Made by a program: the position numbers and the translations under genes. This document shows, in pieces, positions 8,745-16,491 of a DNA stretch of 64,000 nt (its first letter is position 1; each line of letters begins with the position of its first letter). Origin of the DNA: Rhizobium sp. P40RR-XXII (lineage in GTDB: Bacteria > Pseudomonadota > Alphaproteobacteria > Rhizobiales > Rhizobiaceae); the NCBI RefSeq assembly GCF_012641405.1, contig NZ_JABAII010000002.1, forward strand, positions 496,001-560,000. Direction: 5' to 3'. The notes under the pieces were generated by a model. The model did not search any database. It was given only the letters and a program-made list of their open reading frames with translations, and had not been told where the DNA came from.

Positions 8745-9361
8745 CAGCGTCTTATATCCTCTTTGAGCGAAGCCTGTATGAGGCGCAGCTCGGTATCAAG
8801 CGTATCGAGCCTGTCTTCGAGCAGGCTGTCGGAATAGTGCACGAAAGCGTCTTCCAGCTTGGTCAGGACGAGACCCACCTCCTGCAGGCGCGCGGCGTCC
8901 GGCTGGCGTTTCGCCTCGATCACGGCAAATCCTTCCGCCACCTCCGCCGCCCGCGGCAGATAATAGCTGAGGAACCGCCGGACCGTGCCGGCACTTTCCG
9001 GATTGGCCTCCACCTTGGCGAAGACGTCGGCGGCAATGTCAGCCAGATGCCGCACCCGTTCTGCCGGTTCCTTGCTGGCGATCTGACCTGCCGATGCCTC
9101 CAGCCTTTGTGCGGCCGGTGTCGCCGCACTCAACAGGTCACGGGCAAAGTCCAGGCGTCCCCTGCCGATTGCCTTCGCATCCAGCCCTTCAAACAGGCGC
9201 GTGGGCGCGAGCACGAAGATCAGGCCGACGAACACCAAGAGACCGATCAGCGCCGCGATCCATATCGGCATGCCGGCAAAAAAGCTAAGCAAAGGAACGA
9301 CGATCGCGGCGGCAAGCCCCGCCACGATCCAATTCCAGTCATTGCCGAACCAATTGCGCAT
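8744..9361 (-). CDS. XpaC-like membrane protein
   Basis: The 205-residue protein has two closely spaced hydrophobic helices (about residues 10-50: WIVAGLAAAIVVPLLSF, then WIAALIGLLVFVGLIFVL). A soluble helical domain follows with RRFLSYYLPRAAEVAEGF, typical of the XpaC family, once named for 5-bromo-4-chloroindolyl phosphate hydrolysis. XpaC and TelA genes are neighbours in many bacteria, and TelA is two genes upstream here. The start at 9361 (MRNWFGNDW) is preferred because an upstream reading would be encoded by the repeat element. The family's biochemical role is not established. Confidence 0.75.
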   Translation of the reverse strand: MRNWFGNDWNWIVAGLAAAIVVPLLSFFAGMPIWIAALIGLLVFVGLIFVLAPTRLFEGLDAKAIGRGRLDFARDLLSAATPAAQRLEASAGQIASKEPAERVRHLADIAADVFAKVEANPESAGTVRRFLSYYLPRAAEVAEGFAVIEAKRQPDAARLQEVGLVLTKLEDAFVHYSDSLLEDRLDTLDTELRLIQASLKEDIRR

Positions 9362-9370
9362 TATCGTCCT

Positions 9371-9474
9371 AAAGCAATTCCAGCAAACGTGCGAAGCGGT
9401 TTTGCGTCCGGAATTGCGAGAAAACAAAGGGATAGAGCATTTCTGTGGCTTCATTTAAAACAGAAATGCTCTAG
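9371..9474. repeat. Dispersed palindromic element, copy A
   Basis: About 100 bases, occupying almost the whole gap between the VWA and XpaC genes. The outer palindrome is AGAGCATTTCTGT (about 9434) with ACAGAAATGCTCT (about 9460). The internal part contains GCAATTCC and GGAATTGC arms and the core GGAATTGCG-AAAACAAAG-ATAGAGC. It shares this core with copies at 15810-15910 and 22467-22566. The TAG stop of the VWA gene lies in its edge CTAGAGC. Confidence 0.75.
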
Positions 9475-11045
9475 TTATAACCGCGCACTGCCCGGAACGC
9501 GCTGACCAGATCGCCGCGACCGTCGAACACGCGTGCCGAGGTCTCCTTTGCGATAGCATCGAGCTGCCGCTTGTCCGCATCGCCGAAGGTGATACCGAAC
9601 ACCGGCACATGCGGGTTCACCGATGCCCAGCGGCTCATGAAATCACCGTTGGCATCATCGGATCTCCCATCGGTCATGATGACGACCGCCGGCAGATAGG
9701 ATGACAGATCCCGCGTCGCACTTATCCAGTCAAGCGCCCTGCTTGCGCAGGCATACATATCCGTGCCGCCGTCTGCGTGCTGGCGCGAAACCTTGTCGAC
9801 AAGCATTTTCTGCTGAGCCGGATCTCCCGTGCCCTCGAAAGTCGTGCGCACATCGGCGTCGAACGGAATGACCATGATACGATCGGCCGGCGTCCATTGC
9901 GCCAGCACTTTGCCTGTTTCGCCGGGATTGAACAGGAATCGCATGGCCGCCTGGAGCTGCTCCTCGCCCTTGCCCCCCATCGAGCCCGAGAAATCGAGAC
10001 AGAGAGCGGTCAGCGACGGCTTGCGCAGAGCGACCTGATAGAGATCGAGTGCCTGGCGGATGACGGCAGGTTCCGGCATGCGGATCGCCGTCACGAGCCG
10101 GGTCGGATCGAAATTCCATGACGGATCCGGCTTTGCGGCAACGTCGGCGAGAGGAATGCGGCGGCCGGTATCGGCGATGCGCTTCTGCACCGAAGCGGAG
10201 CGCAGATAATCGACAAGCTGATTGAAGAAGGTCTCGACCTCCTGCCCTCGTCCGTGATCGACGAAGCCGATCGGCGAATCGGCAACGACCACGCCATCGG
10301 CGGGATAGATGGCATAAAGCGGTTCCTTGCCCATGCCTGCGAGCTTGTCGTTGGTTTCCTTCAGCACCGCCTCGTAATTCCACATGGCGTCGTAGAGCAC
10401 GCCCTTTGCGGCCGAGTCGGTGTAGAGATCGGCAAGCCAGCCAGACGAACCCGAAGAGCGCTCGACACCGGCAAGCAGCGAGCGGACCGCACCCTGAACC
10501 TCCGGCTTGTCGAGATCGCCCGGCTCGATCACGGGCTTGTTGCCGAGCGCGCTCGAAAGCATGCCGAGATAGGCGCTGGCGCCGGAATTGGATTGCGTCG
10601 CCGATGTCATGAGAAATTTCAGCGAGCCGTTCTTCACCGCCGCCAGAATGTCCTTCATATAAACCGGCTTGCCGACCCAGCCGAGCACCTCGGCCTTGGA
10701 TTTGCGTAGGCCGAGAATGACGGGCATCTGCGCGACCGATGTCAGCGACTTCACCCGGCGCTTGGCATCGAACATGTCGACCCAGACGCTCGAGGCCGGC
10801 CAGACTGCGTCCTGCTCGACACCCTTCTCGCTCTGCAGGGCCAAGCCGATATCCAGCGTGCCCTCGTAGGCGAAGGTGCAAGTCGCCTTCTTCTCCTTGC
10901 AGAATTCCTCGACAACAGGCTGAAGAACCGTATTTTCCGAGCCGGAAACGATCGAGAACTTCGGCCCCTGGCCGCCGACATCGCAGCCGCTCAGCGCAAG
11001 AGCTGACGCGAGCGTCAAGCCGGTAACAAATGTGCGGATTGTCAT
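9471..11045 (-). CDS. Lipoprotein with substrate-binding and von Willebrand factor A domains
   Basis: The 524-residue protein starts with a lipoprotein signal (ALALSGC, Cys at about residue 21). Residues 30-320 resemble an extracellular solute-binding protein. Residues 340-524 form a VWA domain with a MIDAS metal site DFSGS in ALCLDFSGSMGGKG, then the VIMTDGRSDD strand. VWA domains mediate metal-dependent protein binding, so this could be an envelope-anchored sensor or adaptor. It is separated from telA by 5 bases. The stop codon sits inside a dispersed repeat, so the true ancestral C-terminus may have differed slightly. Confidence 0.8.
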   Translation of the reverse strand: MTIRTFVTGLTLASALALSGCDVGGQGPKFSIVSGSENTVLQPVVEEFCKEKKATCTFAYEGTLDIGLALQSEKGVEQDAVWPASSVWVDMFDAKRRVKSLTSVAQMPVILGLRKSKAEVLGWVGKPVYMKDILAAVKNGSLKFLMTSATQSNSGASAYLGMLSSALGNKPVIEPGDLDKPEVQGAVRSLLAGVERSSGSSGWLADLYTDSAAKGVLYDAMWNYEAVLKETNDKLAGMGKEPLYAIYPADGVVVADSPIGFVDHGRGQEVETFFNQLVDYLRSASVQKRIADTGRRIPLADVAAKPDPSWNFDPTRLVTAIRMPEPAVIRQALDLYQVALRKPSLTALCLDFSGSMGGKGEEQLQAAMRFLFNPGETGKVLAQWTPADRIMVIPFDADVRTTFEGTGDPAQQKMLVDKVSRQHADGGTDMYACASRALDWISATRDLSSYLPAVVIMTDGRSDDANGDFMSRWASVNPHVPVFGITFGDADKRQLDAIAKETSARVFDGRGDLVSAFRAVRGYN

Positions 11046-11050
11046 GCGAA

Positions 11051-12130
11051 TTACCGCGCCTCGATCATTGCTTTCTTGAGCTCTATGGTCATTTTCTGCA
11101 TCCGCTGCTCGGCCTCTGCCCGCTTGGCGCGGCCATCCTCCTGCACCTTCAGGACACCACTGATCGTGTCGATCAGGTCGCGGTTGGCAGCCGCAAGCGT
11201 GTCGATATCGACGATACCGCGCTGCGATTGCTGTTCTATGGCGATCGCCTGATCCTTCATCATTTTCGATGCCTGACGGATCATGTCGTTGGTGGCGTCG
11301 GTAACAGTCTTTTGCAGGTCGAGCGCGGATTTCTGCTGCGTCAAGCCGAGCAGAATCACCATCTTCTGCTTCCAGGCCGGCACCGTCAGCGCGGAAGTCG
11401 CCTGCAGGTTTTCGATCAGGGTTTCATCGCCCGACTGGACGATACGGATCTGCGGCAATTGCTGGATACCGAGCTGACGGGCCTGCTGCAGGTAGAAAAC
11501 CCGCTTTTCCAGCCGATCGAGGGCCTGAAGGCTATCCTGGTAGATCTGCGCTTCCAGCATGCCGCCGCCAGGATTAGCGGAAGCCGCATCGGCGACGTTC
11601 TTCAGGCGGGGAAGTTCGGTGGACCGAAAACGCTCGGCAAAATCCTTGCCGGCCTGCACATAGGCATCGAGCTGCACGATGGATTGCTTCGTCTCCTCAT
11701 GCAGATCGTCCAGCAGGGCGATATCCCGGCGCAGGATATCCTTGTGCCGATCGAGCTCGAGCCCGATGCGGTCGATCTGGCCGGCGACATCCTCGAATTG
11801 TTCCTTGAAGCGCTCGAGCCTCGCCCTGAACGAGGAAAACATCCGCGAGAGGAAACCCTCGTCCTTCAGGGAAGCGGGGTCCAGCTTCTTTGATTTGACG
11901 ATGATATCGGTCAGCAGCTTGCCGACCTCGCCAAGATCGCGATTGCGAACTTCGCGCAGGATACGATCGGAATAATCGGAAACGGCCTGCTGGGCGCGAT
12001 CGCCATAGACGGAAATGCCGGCGCGATCGGTCAGATCGATGCCGTCGCCGATGCGGGCGATTTCCGCCGGATCGGCGGCGACAGCCGGCAGGCTGTTGGT
12101 GGAACCGGCGGAGATGTCGGTATTGCTCAT
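11051..12130 (-). CDS. TelA-family toxic-anion-resistance protein
   Basis: The 359-residue, largely alpha-helical protein (ERFKEQFEDVAGQIDRIGLE, heptad-like stretches, LTVPAWKQKMVILLGLTQQ) fits the TelA/KlaA family linked to tellurite and other toxic-anion resistance. It has no signal peptide or membrane helix. The start at 12130 (MSNTDISAG) has GAGAAAG 8 bases upstream; two earlier ATGs have weaker sites. It is the first gene of the four-gene operon TelA, SBP-VWA, XpaC-like, binding protein. Tellurite resistance in particular is a family label, not something shown here. Confidence 0.85.
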   Translation of the reverse strand: MSNTDISAGSTNSLPAVAADPAEIARIGDGIDLTDRAGISVYGDRAQQAVSDYSDRILREVRNRDLGEVGKLLTDIIVKSKKLDPASLKDEGFLSRMFSSFRARLERFKEQFEDVAGQIDRIGLELDRHKDILRRDIALLDDLHEETKQSIVQLDAYVQAGKDFAERFRSTELPRLKNVADAASANPGGGMLEAQIYQDSLQALDRLEKRVFYLQQARQLGIQQLPQIRIVQSGDETLIENLQATSALTVPAWKQKMVILLGLTQQKSALDLQKTVTDATNDMIRQASKMMKDQAIAIEQQSQRGIVDIDTLAAANRDLIDTISGVLKVQEDGRAKRAEAEQRMQKMTIELKKAMIEAR

Positions 12131-12352
12131 AGGTCGTGCTTTCTCGTCCATAAACACGGAGCCGACCGCAAAAATTTTCAATCGCCCCAAAAGGCGATCA
12201 TTCCCCCGCGCGCCCCACTACAATTCCAGATCGGCGCGAGCGAAAGACGGACTCACCCACACGTGCCAATCGTTTCACACCATAGTGAAGCTTAGATCAC
12301 AGTTTTATGACGATGATTTTATGTTTCGGCCGACCCAACGCCGCGCGCCGGA

Positions 12353-13180
12353 CTACTGGCACGCCTTGGTATCGAGAACCTCGAGCTTGGTAAGCTTGCC
12401 GGTCAATACGAAGTCACCGTAATCCATGGTGAGATCACGCGTTATGCCGTTCTCGTAGAGCTTGAAGGACATGCGGTAGACGGGCGTGGCGTCGCCTGTG
12501 GACTTCTCGTTGAAATAAGCCACGGTCACCGGCCAGAAGGACGTCTTGGCGAAGGCGCCGGCCTTGTCGGCATCGGGATCATCCGTGGCCGGAGGCTGTT
12601 CCTTCCCCACGACCGTGGTGGCGATGAGCGGCTTGTCGCCGTCATCGGAGCCGTCGAAGACCTGCGCCTCGAAGAAATTCCTGCCGAGCTTGGCGTTATG
12701 GATGATGTCGAGCATATGCTCCGTCGGGAAGCGGCTCTGGATGAGTTCGACCTGCTTGTTATGCGGCTGCGTCAGATCGACCTTGATACCCTTTTGATCG
12801 TCGCTTGCGGCACCCCGTACGTCCTTGTCGAGCTGGTTATCGGTAAAGGACTTGGTCTCGAAGCGGAACAGGCGCTTGCCGAGATCCTCGAATGTCGTCG
12901 TCTGCTGGTCGCTGACGCGGGTGGAATCGCCCGTGTCGATCCTTGTCACGAAGCGGAAATTGGTGGTGAACCCGGCGCAATCGGAGCCTTCGAACTCATA
13001 GACCATGCGGCCGACCATGCCGGAAATGCCGGAACGATCGGAAGCATCCTTCAGCTCGAGATCATAGACGGCGCGATGCGCGATCAGCCCGCTCGGACCG
13101 GCTGCATGAGCTGCCGAAGTCGCCAGTGACAGAATGCCCAGCCCCGAAACGACGGTGGCAGCAAGACTCGAGCGGAACAT
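12353..13180 (-). CDS. eipB: EipB-like periplasmic cell-envelope integrity protein (DUF1849)
   Basis: The 275-residue protein has a cleavable signal peptide (VVSGLGILSLATSAAHA-AG). Its mature part begins AHRAVYDLEL and contains GRMVYEFEGSDCAGF, matching the DUF1849 family. EipB of Brucella is a periplasmic beta-spiral protein needed for envelope integrity, with a conserved disulfide. Two cysteines suited to that are visible: in SDCAGF and in the C-terminal TKACQ. It is divergent from the RidA gene and followed by a 222-base gap before the TelA gene. Assignment is by recalled family features. Confidence 0.85.
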   Translation of the reverse strand: MFRSSLAATVVSGLGILSLATSAAHAAGPSGLIAHRAVYDLELKDASDRSGISGMVGRMVYEFEGSDCAGFTTNFRFVTRIDTGDSTRVSDQQTTTFEDLGKRLFRFETKSFTDNQLDKDVRGAASDDQKGIKVDLTQPHNKQVELIQSRFPTEHMLDIIHNAKLGRNFFEAQVFDGSDDGDKPLIATTVVGKEQPPATDDPDADKAGAFAKTSFWPVTVAYFNEKSTGDATPVYRMSFKLYENGITRDLTMDYGDFVLTGKLTKLEVLDTKACQ

Positions 13181-13315
13181 TCATTATCTCCTGTTGGACT
13201 CGCATGCGATGTTATAAGAACGCTTTCGGCTAAAACGAGACTGCCGATCCCAAGTGACGGAATTTAGTCTTGATGCCGGATTTTTGAAGTTTTTACAACA
13301 AAACGGGAGATGAAA

Positions 13316-13783
13316 ATGTCCGACGCCATCGAGGGTCGCCTGAAGGAACTCGGCATCGTTCTGCCGCAAGCCGCGGCACCGGCCGCCAACTATGTTCCCT
13401 ATGTCATCAGCGGCAATCTTCTCTATCTGTCGGGGCAGCTGCCGATGGAAAACGGCAAGATCGGCGTGACGGGCCATCTCGGCAAGGACGTCGATGTCGC
13501 CGGCGGCCAGCGCGCGGCAGAACTCTGCGCCATCAATATTCTCGCCCAGGCGAAGGCCGCGCTCGGAGGCGAGCTCGGCCGGATCAAGCGGCTGATCAAG
13601 CTGAACGGCTTCGTCGCTTCGACCCCGGATTTCGTCGAACAACATCTTGTGATCAACGGCGCTTCCAATCTTCTGGCAAATGTATTGGGCGAAGCCGGCA
13701 AGCATGCCCGCGCCGCTGTCGGCATGGCAGCCCTGCCGCTCAATGCCGCCGTTGAAATCGATGCCATTCTGGAAATCGCATAA
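13316..13783 (+). CDS. RidA/YjgF-family protein
   Basis: A 155-residue member of the RidA superfamily, which hydrolyses reactive enamine/imine intermediates in many cases. It shows YLSGQLPMENGKIGVTGHLG, a central TPDFVEQHLVINGAS, and the C-terminal KHARAAVGMAALPLNAAVEI, where the conserved Arg of the active site is expected. The ATG at 13316 is chosen because GGGAG lies 6 bases upstream; an ATG at 13310 touches that site directly. The stop overlaps the next start as TAATG, so it is coupled to the GDPD gene. Confidence 0.88.
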   Translation: MSDAIEGRLKELGIVLPQAAAPAANYVPYVISGNLLYLSGQLPMENGKIGVTGHLGKDVDVAGGQRAAELCAINILAQAKAALGGELGRIKRLIKLNGFVASTPDFVEQHLVINGASNLLANVLGEAGKHARAAVGMAALPLNAAVEIDAILEIA

Positions 13784-14502
13784 TGAGCAAGCTTGCCTGG
13801 CTGACCGAGCATCCCGTCGCTCACCGTGGCTATCATGACATGAACAAGGAAATATGGGAGAACACGCTCTCGGCCTTCAGCCGCGCCATCGAGGCAGGTT
13901 TCGCGATAGAATGCGATCTGCATTACGCCTCGGACGGCGTTCCGGTCGTCTTCCATGACGATGACCTGCAGCGCGTCTGCAACCTGCCCGGCGAAGTGCG
14001 GGAGCGCACCTCGGCCGAGCTCGGCCTGCTCTCGATCGGCGGCACCAAGGACAAGATCCCGACGCTGAAGCAGCTTCTGCGGCTCTGCGACGGCAAGGTG
14101 CCGCTGGTGCTGGAACTCAAGGGACGCGAAGACGATGACGAAGGCTTTGCGGAATCCGTTCTCGAGGTGCTGGAAGGCTATAAGGGCCATGTCGCGCTGA
14201 TGAGCTTCGACCATTGGCTGCTCAAGGACCTTAAAGGCCTGGAAGCACCCTACCCCGTCGGGCTTACGGCCGAAGGAAACAAGCCCGAGACGTTTTTTCA
14301 GCATGACGAAGCCATGCATCTTGGGCTAGACTTCATTTCGTACTTTTACGGCCACCTGCCGAACCCTTTCGTCACGGCGCAGCGCCAGCGCGGTATTCCG
14401 GTCATCACCTGGACCGTGCGCGATGAGGCGGCCCGCAAACATACATTTGCCAATGCAGACCAAATGACCTTCGAAGGTTTTGACCCGCGCCTGGCCTCGT
14501 AA
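13783..14502 (+). CDS. Glycerophosphodiester phosphodiesterase family protein
   Basis: The 239-residue protein has the GDPD catalytic signature: AHRGYHD (His, Arg), ENTLSAF (Glu-Asn), and IECDLHYASDGVPVVFHDDDLQRV (Glu-x-Asp and His). This fold hydrolyses glycerophosphodiesters to glycerol-3-phosphate and an alcohol. There is no signal peptide, so it is cytosolic and may recycle deacylated phospholipids. It is translationally coupled to the RidA-type gene upstream and followed after 122 bases by the FemAB-like gene on the same strand. Confidence 0.9.
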   Translation: MSKLAWLTEHPVAHRGYHDMNKEIWENTLSAFSRAIEAGFAIECDLHYASDGVPVVFHDDDLQRVCNLPGEVRERTSAELGLLSIGGTKDKIPTLKQLLRLCDGKVPLVLELKGREDDDEGFAESVLEVLEGYKGHVALMSFDHWLLKDLKGLEAPYPVGLTAEGNKPETFFQHDEAMHLGLDFISYFYGHLPNPFVTAQRQRGIPVITWTVRDEAARKHTFANADQMTFEGFDPRLAS

Positions 14503-14624
14503 ATCGGGATCGATTGAAGGAGAGGCTTTGCGCAAACCCAAATTACCGCTGCGCCTGCGACGTATCCTCCCGGATGGAGGCGCAGCGGTGAGAGCCCTCC
14601 CTTCCTTCTCAGCGCAAGAACTTG

Positions 14625-15812
14625 ATGACAGACGAATTATCCATTCGAGTTGAACGATCCTTCAAGAACATCGCCCCGGAGAGCTGGTCCAAGCTAGCCG
14701 GAGCGTCCAGAACCGGCAGCCTGCTGCCATACAATCCCTTCGTCTCGCACGCCTTCCTGTCGTCGCTCGAGGAGTCCGGCTCCGCGACCGACAAGACGGG
14801 CTGGCTCGGCAATCATCTGTTGCTCGAAACCGACGGCGGCGAATTGCTCGGTGCCGTCGCGGGCTATCTCAAGAGCCACAGCCAGGGTGAATATGTCTTC
14901 GATCATGGCTGGGCCGATGCTTTCGAGCGCGCCGGCGGCCGCTATTATCCGAAGCTGCAATGCTCGATTCCCTTCACGCCCGCCACCGGGCCGCGGCTGC
15001 TTGTCGCCGAGGGGCAGGATCGGAGCGTGCTGCAGCCGGCGCTCGCCGAGAGCCTCAAGGAAGTCACCCGGCAACTCGGCGTATCCTCGGCGCACATCAC
15101 CTTTCTGCCGGAAGAAGAGGCGTCCGTCTTCGAGGGCGACGGCTATCTGCATCGCACCGACCAGCAGTTTCATTTCATCAATGAAGGCTATGCGGATCAC
15201 GATGCTTTCCTGGAAACGCTGGCGTCGCGCAAACGCAAGGCGCTGAAGAAGGAGCGGCGCACGGCAGTCGAGCACGGCATTACCATCGACTGGCTGACCG
15301 GCAGCGATCTCACCGAAAACATCTGGGACCAGTTCTTCGCCTTCTACATGGATACGGGCAGCCGCAAATGGGGTCGTCCCTATCTCACCCGAAAATTCTA
15401 TTCACTGATCGGCGAGCGCATGCCCGACGACATCCTGCTCGTCATGGCCAAGCGGGAGGGCCGCTACATCGCCGGCGCCATCAACTTCATCGGCGGCGAG
15501 ACGTTGTTTGGCCGGCATTGGGGCTGCATCGAAGATCATCCCTTTCTGCATTTCGAAGTCTGCTATCATCAGGCGATCGATTTTGCGCTTGAGAAGGGGC
15601 TGAAGCGGGTGGAAGCCGGCGCGCAGGGCGAGCATAAGCTGGCGCGCGGCTATCTTCCGGTCATCACGCATTCCGCGCACTATATCGGTCATCATGGCCT
15701 GCGGCGCGCCGTTGCCGACTACCTGGAGCACGAACGGGAACAAGTGGAGGAAATGAGCGAAATCCTTACCGAACATAGCCCCTTCCGCAAAGGGGAACGG
15801 CAGGATATCTAA
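14625..15812 (+). CDS. FemAB-like/GNAT acyltransferase family protein
   Basis: The 395-residue protein fits the FemAB-like GNAT family (COG3146 type): NPFVSHAFLSSLEESGSA near the N-terminus, FDHGWADAFERAGGRYYPKLQ, ASRKRKALKKERR, and RVEAGAQGEHKLARGYLPV near the C-terminus. Two nested acetyltransferase-type folds are typical. The substrate is not known. The ATG at 14625 is used; the preceding TTG is a possible alternative. The stop TAA lies at the edge of dispersed repeat copy B. Confidence 0.8.
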   Translation: MTDELSIRVERSFKNIAPESWSKLAGASRTGSLLPYNPFVSHAFLSSLEESGSATDKTGWLGNHLLLETDGGELLGAVAGYLKSHSQGEYVFDHGWADAFERAGGRYYPKLQCSIPFTPATGPRLLVAEGQDRSVLQPALAESLKEVTRQLGVSSAHITFLPEEEASVFEGDGYLHRTDQQFHFINEGYADHDAFLETLASRKRKALKKERRTAVEHGITIDWLTGSDLTENIWDQFFAFYMDTGSRKWGRPYLTRKFYSLIGERMPDDILLVMAKREGRYIAGAINFIGGETLFGRHWGCIEDHPFLHFEVCYHQAIDFALEKGLKRVEAGAQGEHKLARGYLPVITHSAHYIGHHGLRRAVADYLEHEREQVEEMSEILTEHSPFRKGERQDI

Positions 15813-15910
15813 AGCGTTCCGCGTTCCTGGAATCGCGAAAACACTCTATCTTTTTTGTTTTTACGCAATTCCGGACGGAAGCCGCTCTAGAATTTTCCTG
15901 GAATTGCTCC
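15810..15910. repeat. Dispersed palindromic element, copy B
   Basis: This fills most of the gap between the acyltransferase and the HIT gene. It contains the AAAGCGTTCCGCG/CGCGAA arm, the core CTCTATCTTTTTTGTTTTTA-CGCAATTCCGGACG shared with copies A and C, and a CTAGAATTTTCCTGGAATTG arm. The TAA stop of the upstream gene is in its first bases. Confidence 0.7.
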
Positions 15911-15953
15911 AGCCGTTCAGGACAACAATAAACGGAAGACGAGGAGACCCTGG

Positions 15954-16382
15954 ATGACCAGTCCCGCTTATGACGACAACAATATCTTCGCGAAGATCCT
16001 GAAGGGCGATATCCCGTCCTATCGCGTCTATGAAGACGAGCACACGGTTGCCTTCATGGATGTGATGCCGCAGTCGCCCGGCCATACGCTGGTTATGCCG
16101 AAGTCACCTTCCCGCAACATTCTCGATGCCGATCCGGCCGCGTTGCAGCACGCAATCACCGTGGTACAGAAGATCGCCATCGCGGTTCAGGAGGCTTTCG
16201 ATGCCGACGGCGTCTATATCGCCCAGTTCAACGAACCGGCCGCCGGCCAGACGGTGTTCCATTTGCATTTCCACATCATCCCGCGCCTCGAAGGCGTCGC
16301 GCTGAAGCCGCATTCGGGCAAGATGGAAGATGGCGCGGTGCTGGCTGACAATGCCAAGAAGATCATCGAGGCCTTGGCCTGA
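15954..16382 (+). CDS. HIT-family nucleotide-binding hydrolase
   Basis: The 142-residue protein has the histidine-triad motif HLHFHIIPR near residue 100 and the N-terminal NNIFAKILKGDIPSYRVYED typical of Hint/HinT-like proteins, which hydrolyse adenosine phosphoramidates and related nucleotides. It is cytosolic and of normal length. It is preceded by repeat copy B and followed by a strong bidirectional terminator shared with clpA. Confidence 0.92.
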   Translation: MTSPAYDDNNIFAKILKGDIPSYRVYEDEHTVAFMDVMPQSPGHTLVMPKSPSRNILDADPAALQHAITVVQKIAIAVQEAFDADGVYIAQFNEPAAGQTVFHLHFHIIPRLEGVALKPHSGKMEDGAVLADNAKKIIEALA

Positions 16383-16431
16383 CGCGCTGAACTCCTCAAG
16401 TCATTTCTGAGGTTTTCTTCATAAATATATA

Positions 16432-16473
16432 AAAACGGCTGCATTATTCCTAATGCAGCCGTTTTATTTTTTT
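16432..16473. terminator. Bidirectional terminator between the HIT gene and clpA
   Basis: A perfect 15-base stem, AAAACGGCTGCATTA (16432-16446) with TAATGCAGCCGTTTT (16451-16465), has a TTCC loop. It is followed on the plus strand by ATTTTTTTT and preceded by a run of A, so it works in both directions. A weaker hairpin (CCTCA/TGAGG, 16394-16412, then TTTTCTTC) precedes it. Confidence 0.88.
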
Positions 16474-16491
16474 CAAGCAGCCGATCGGCGA

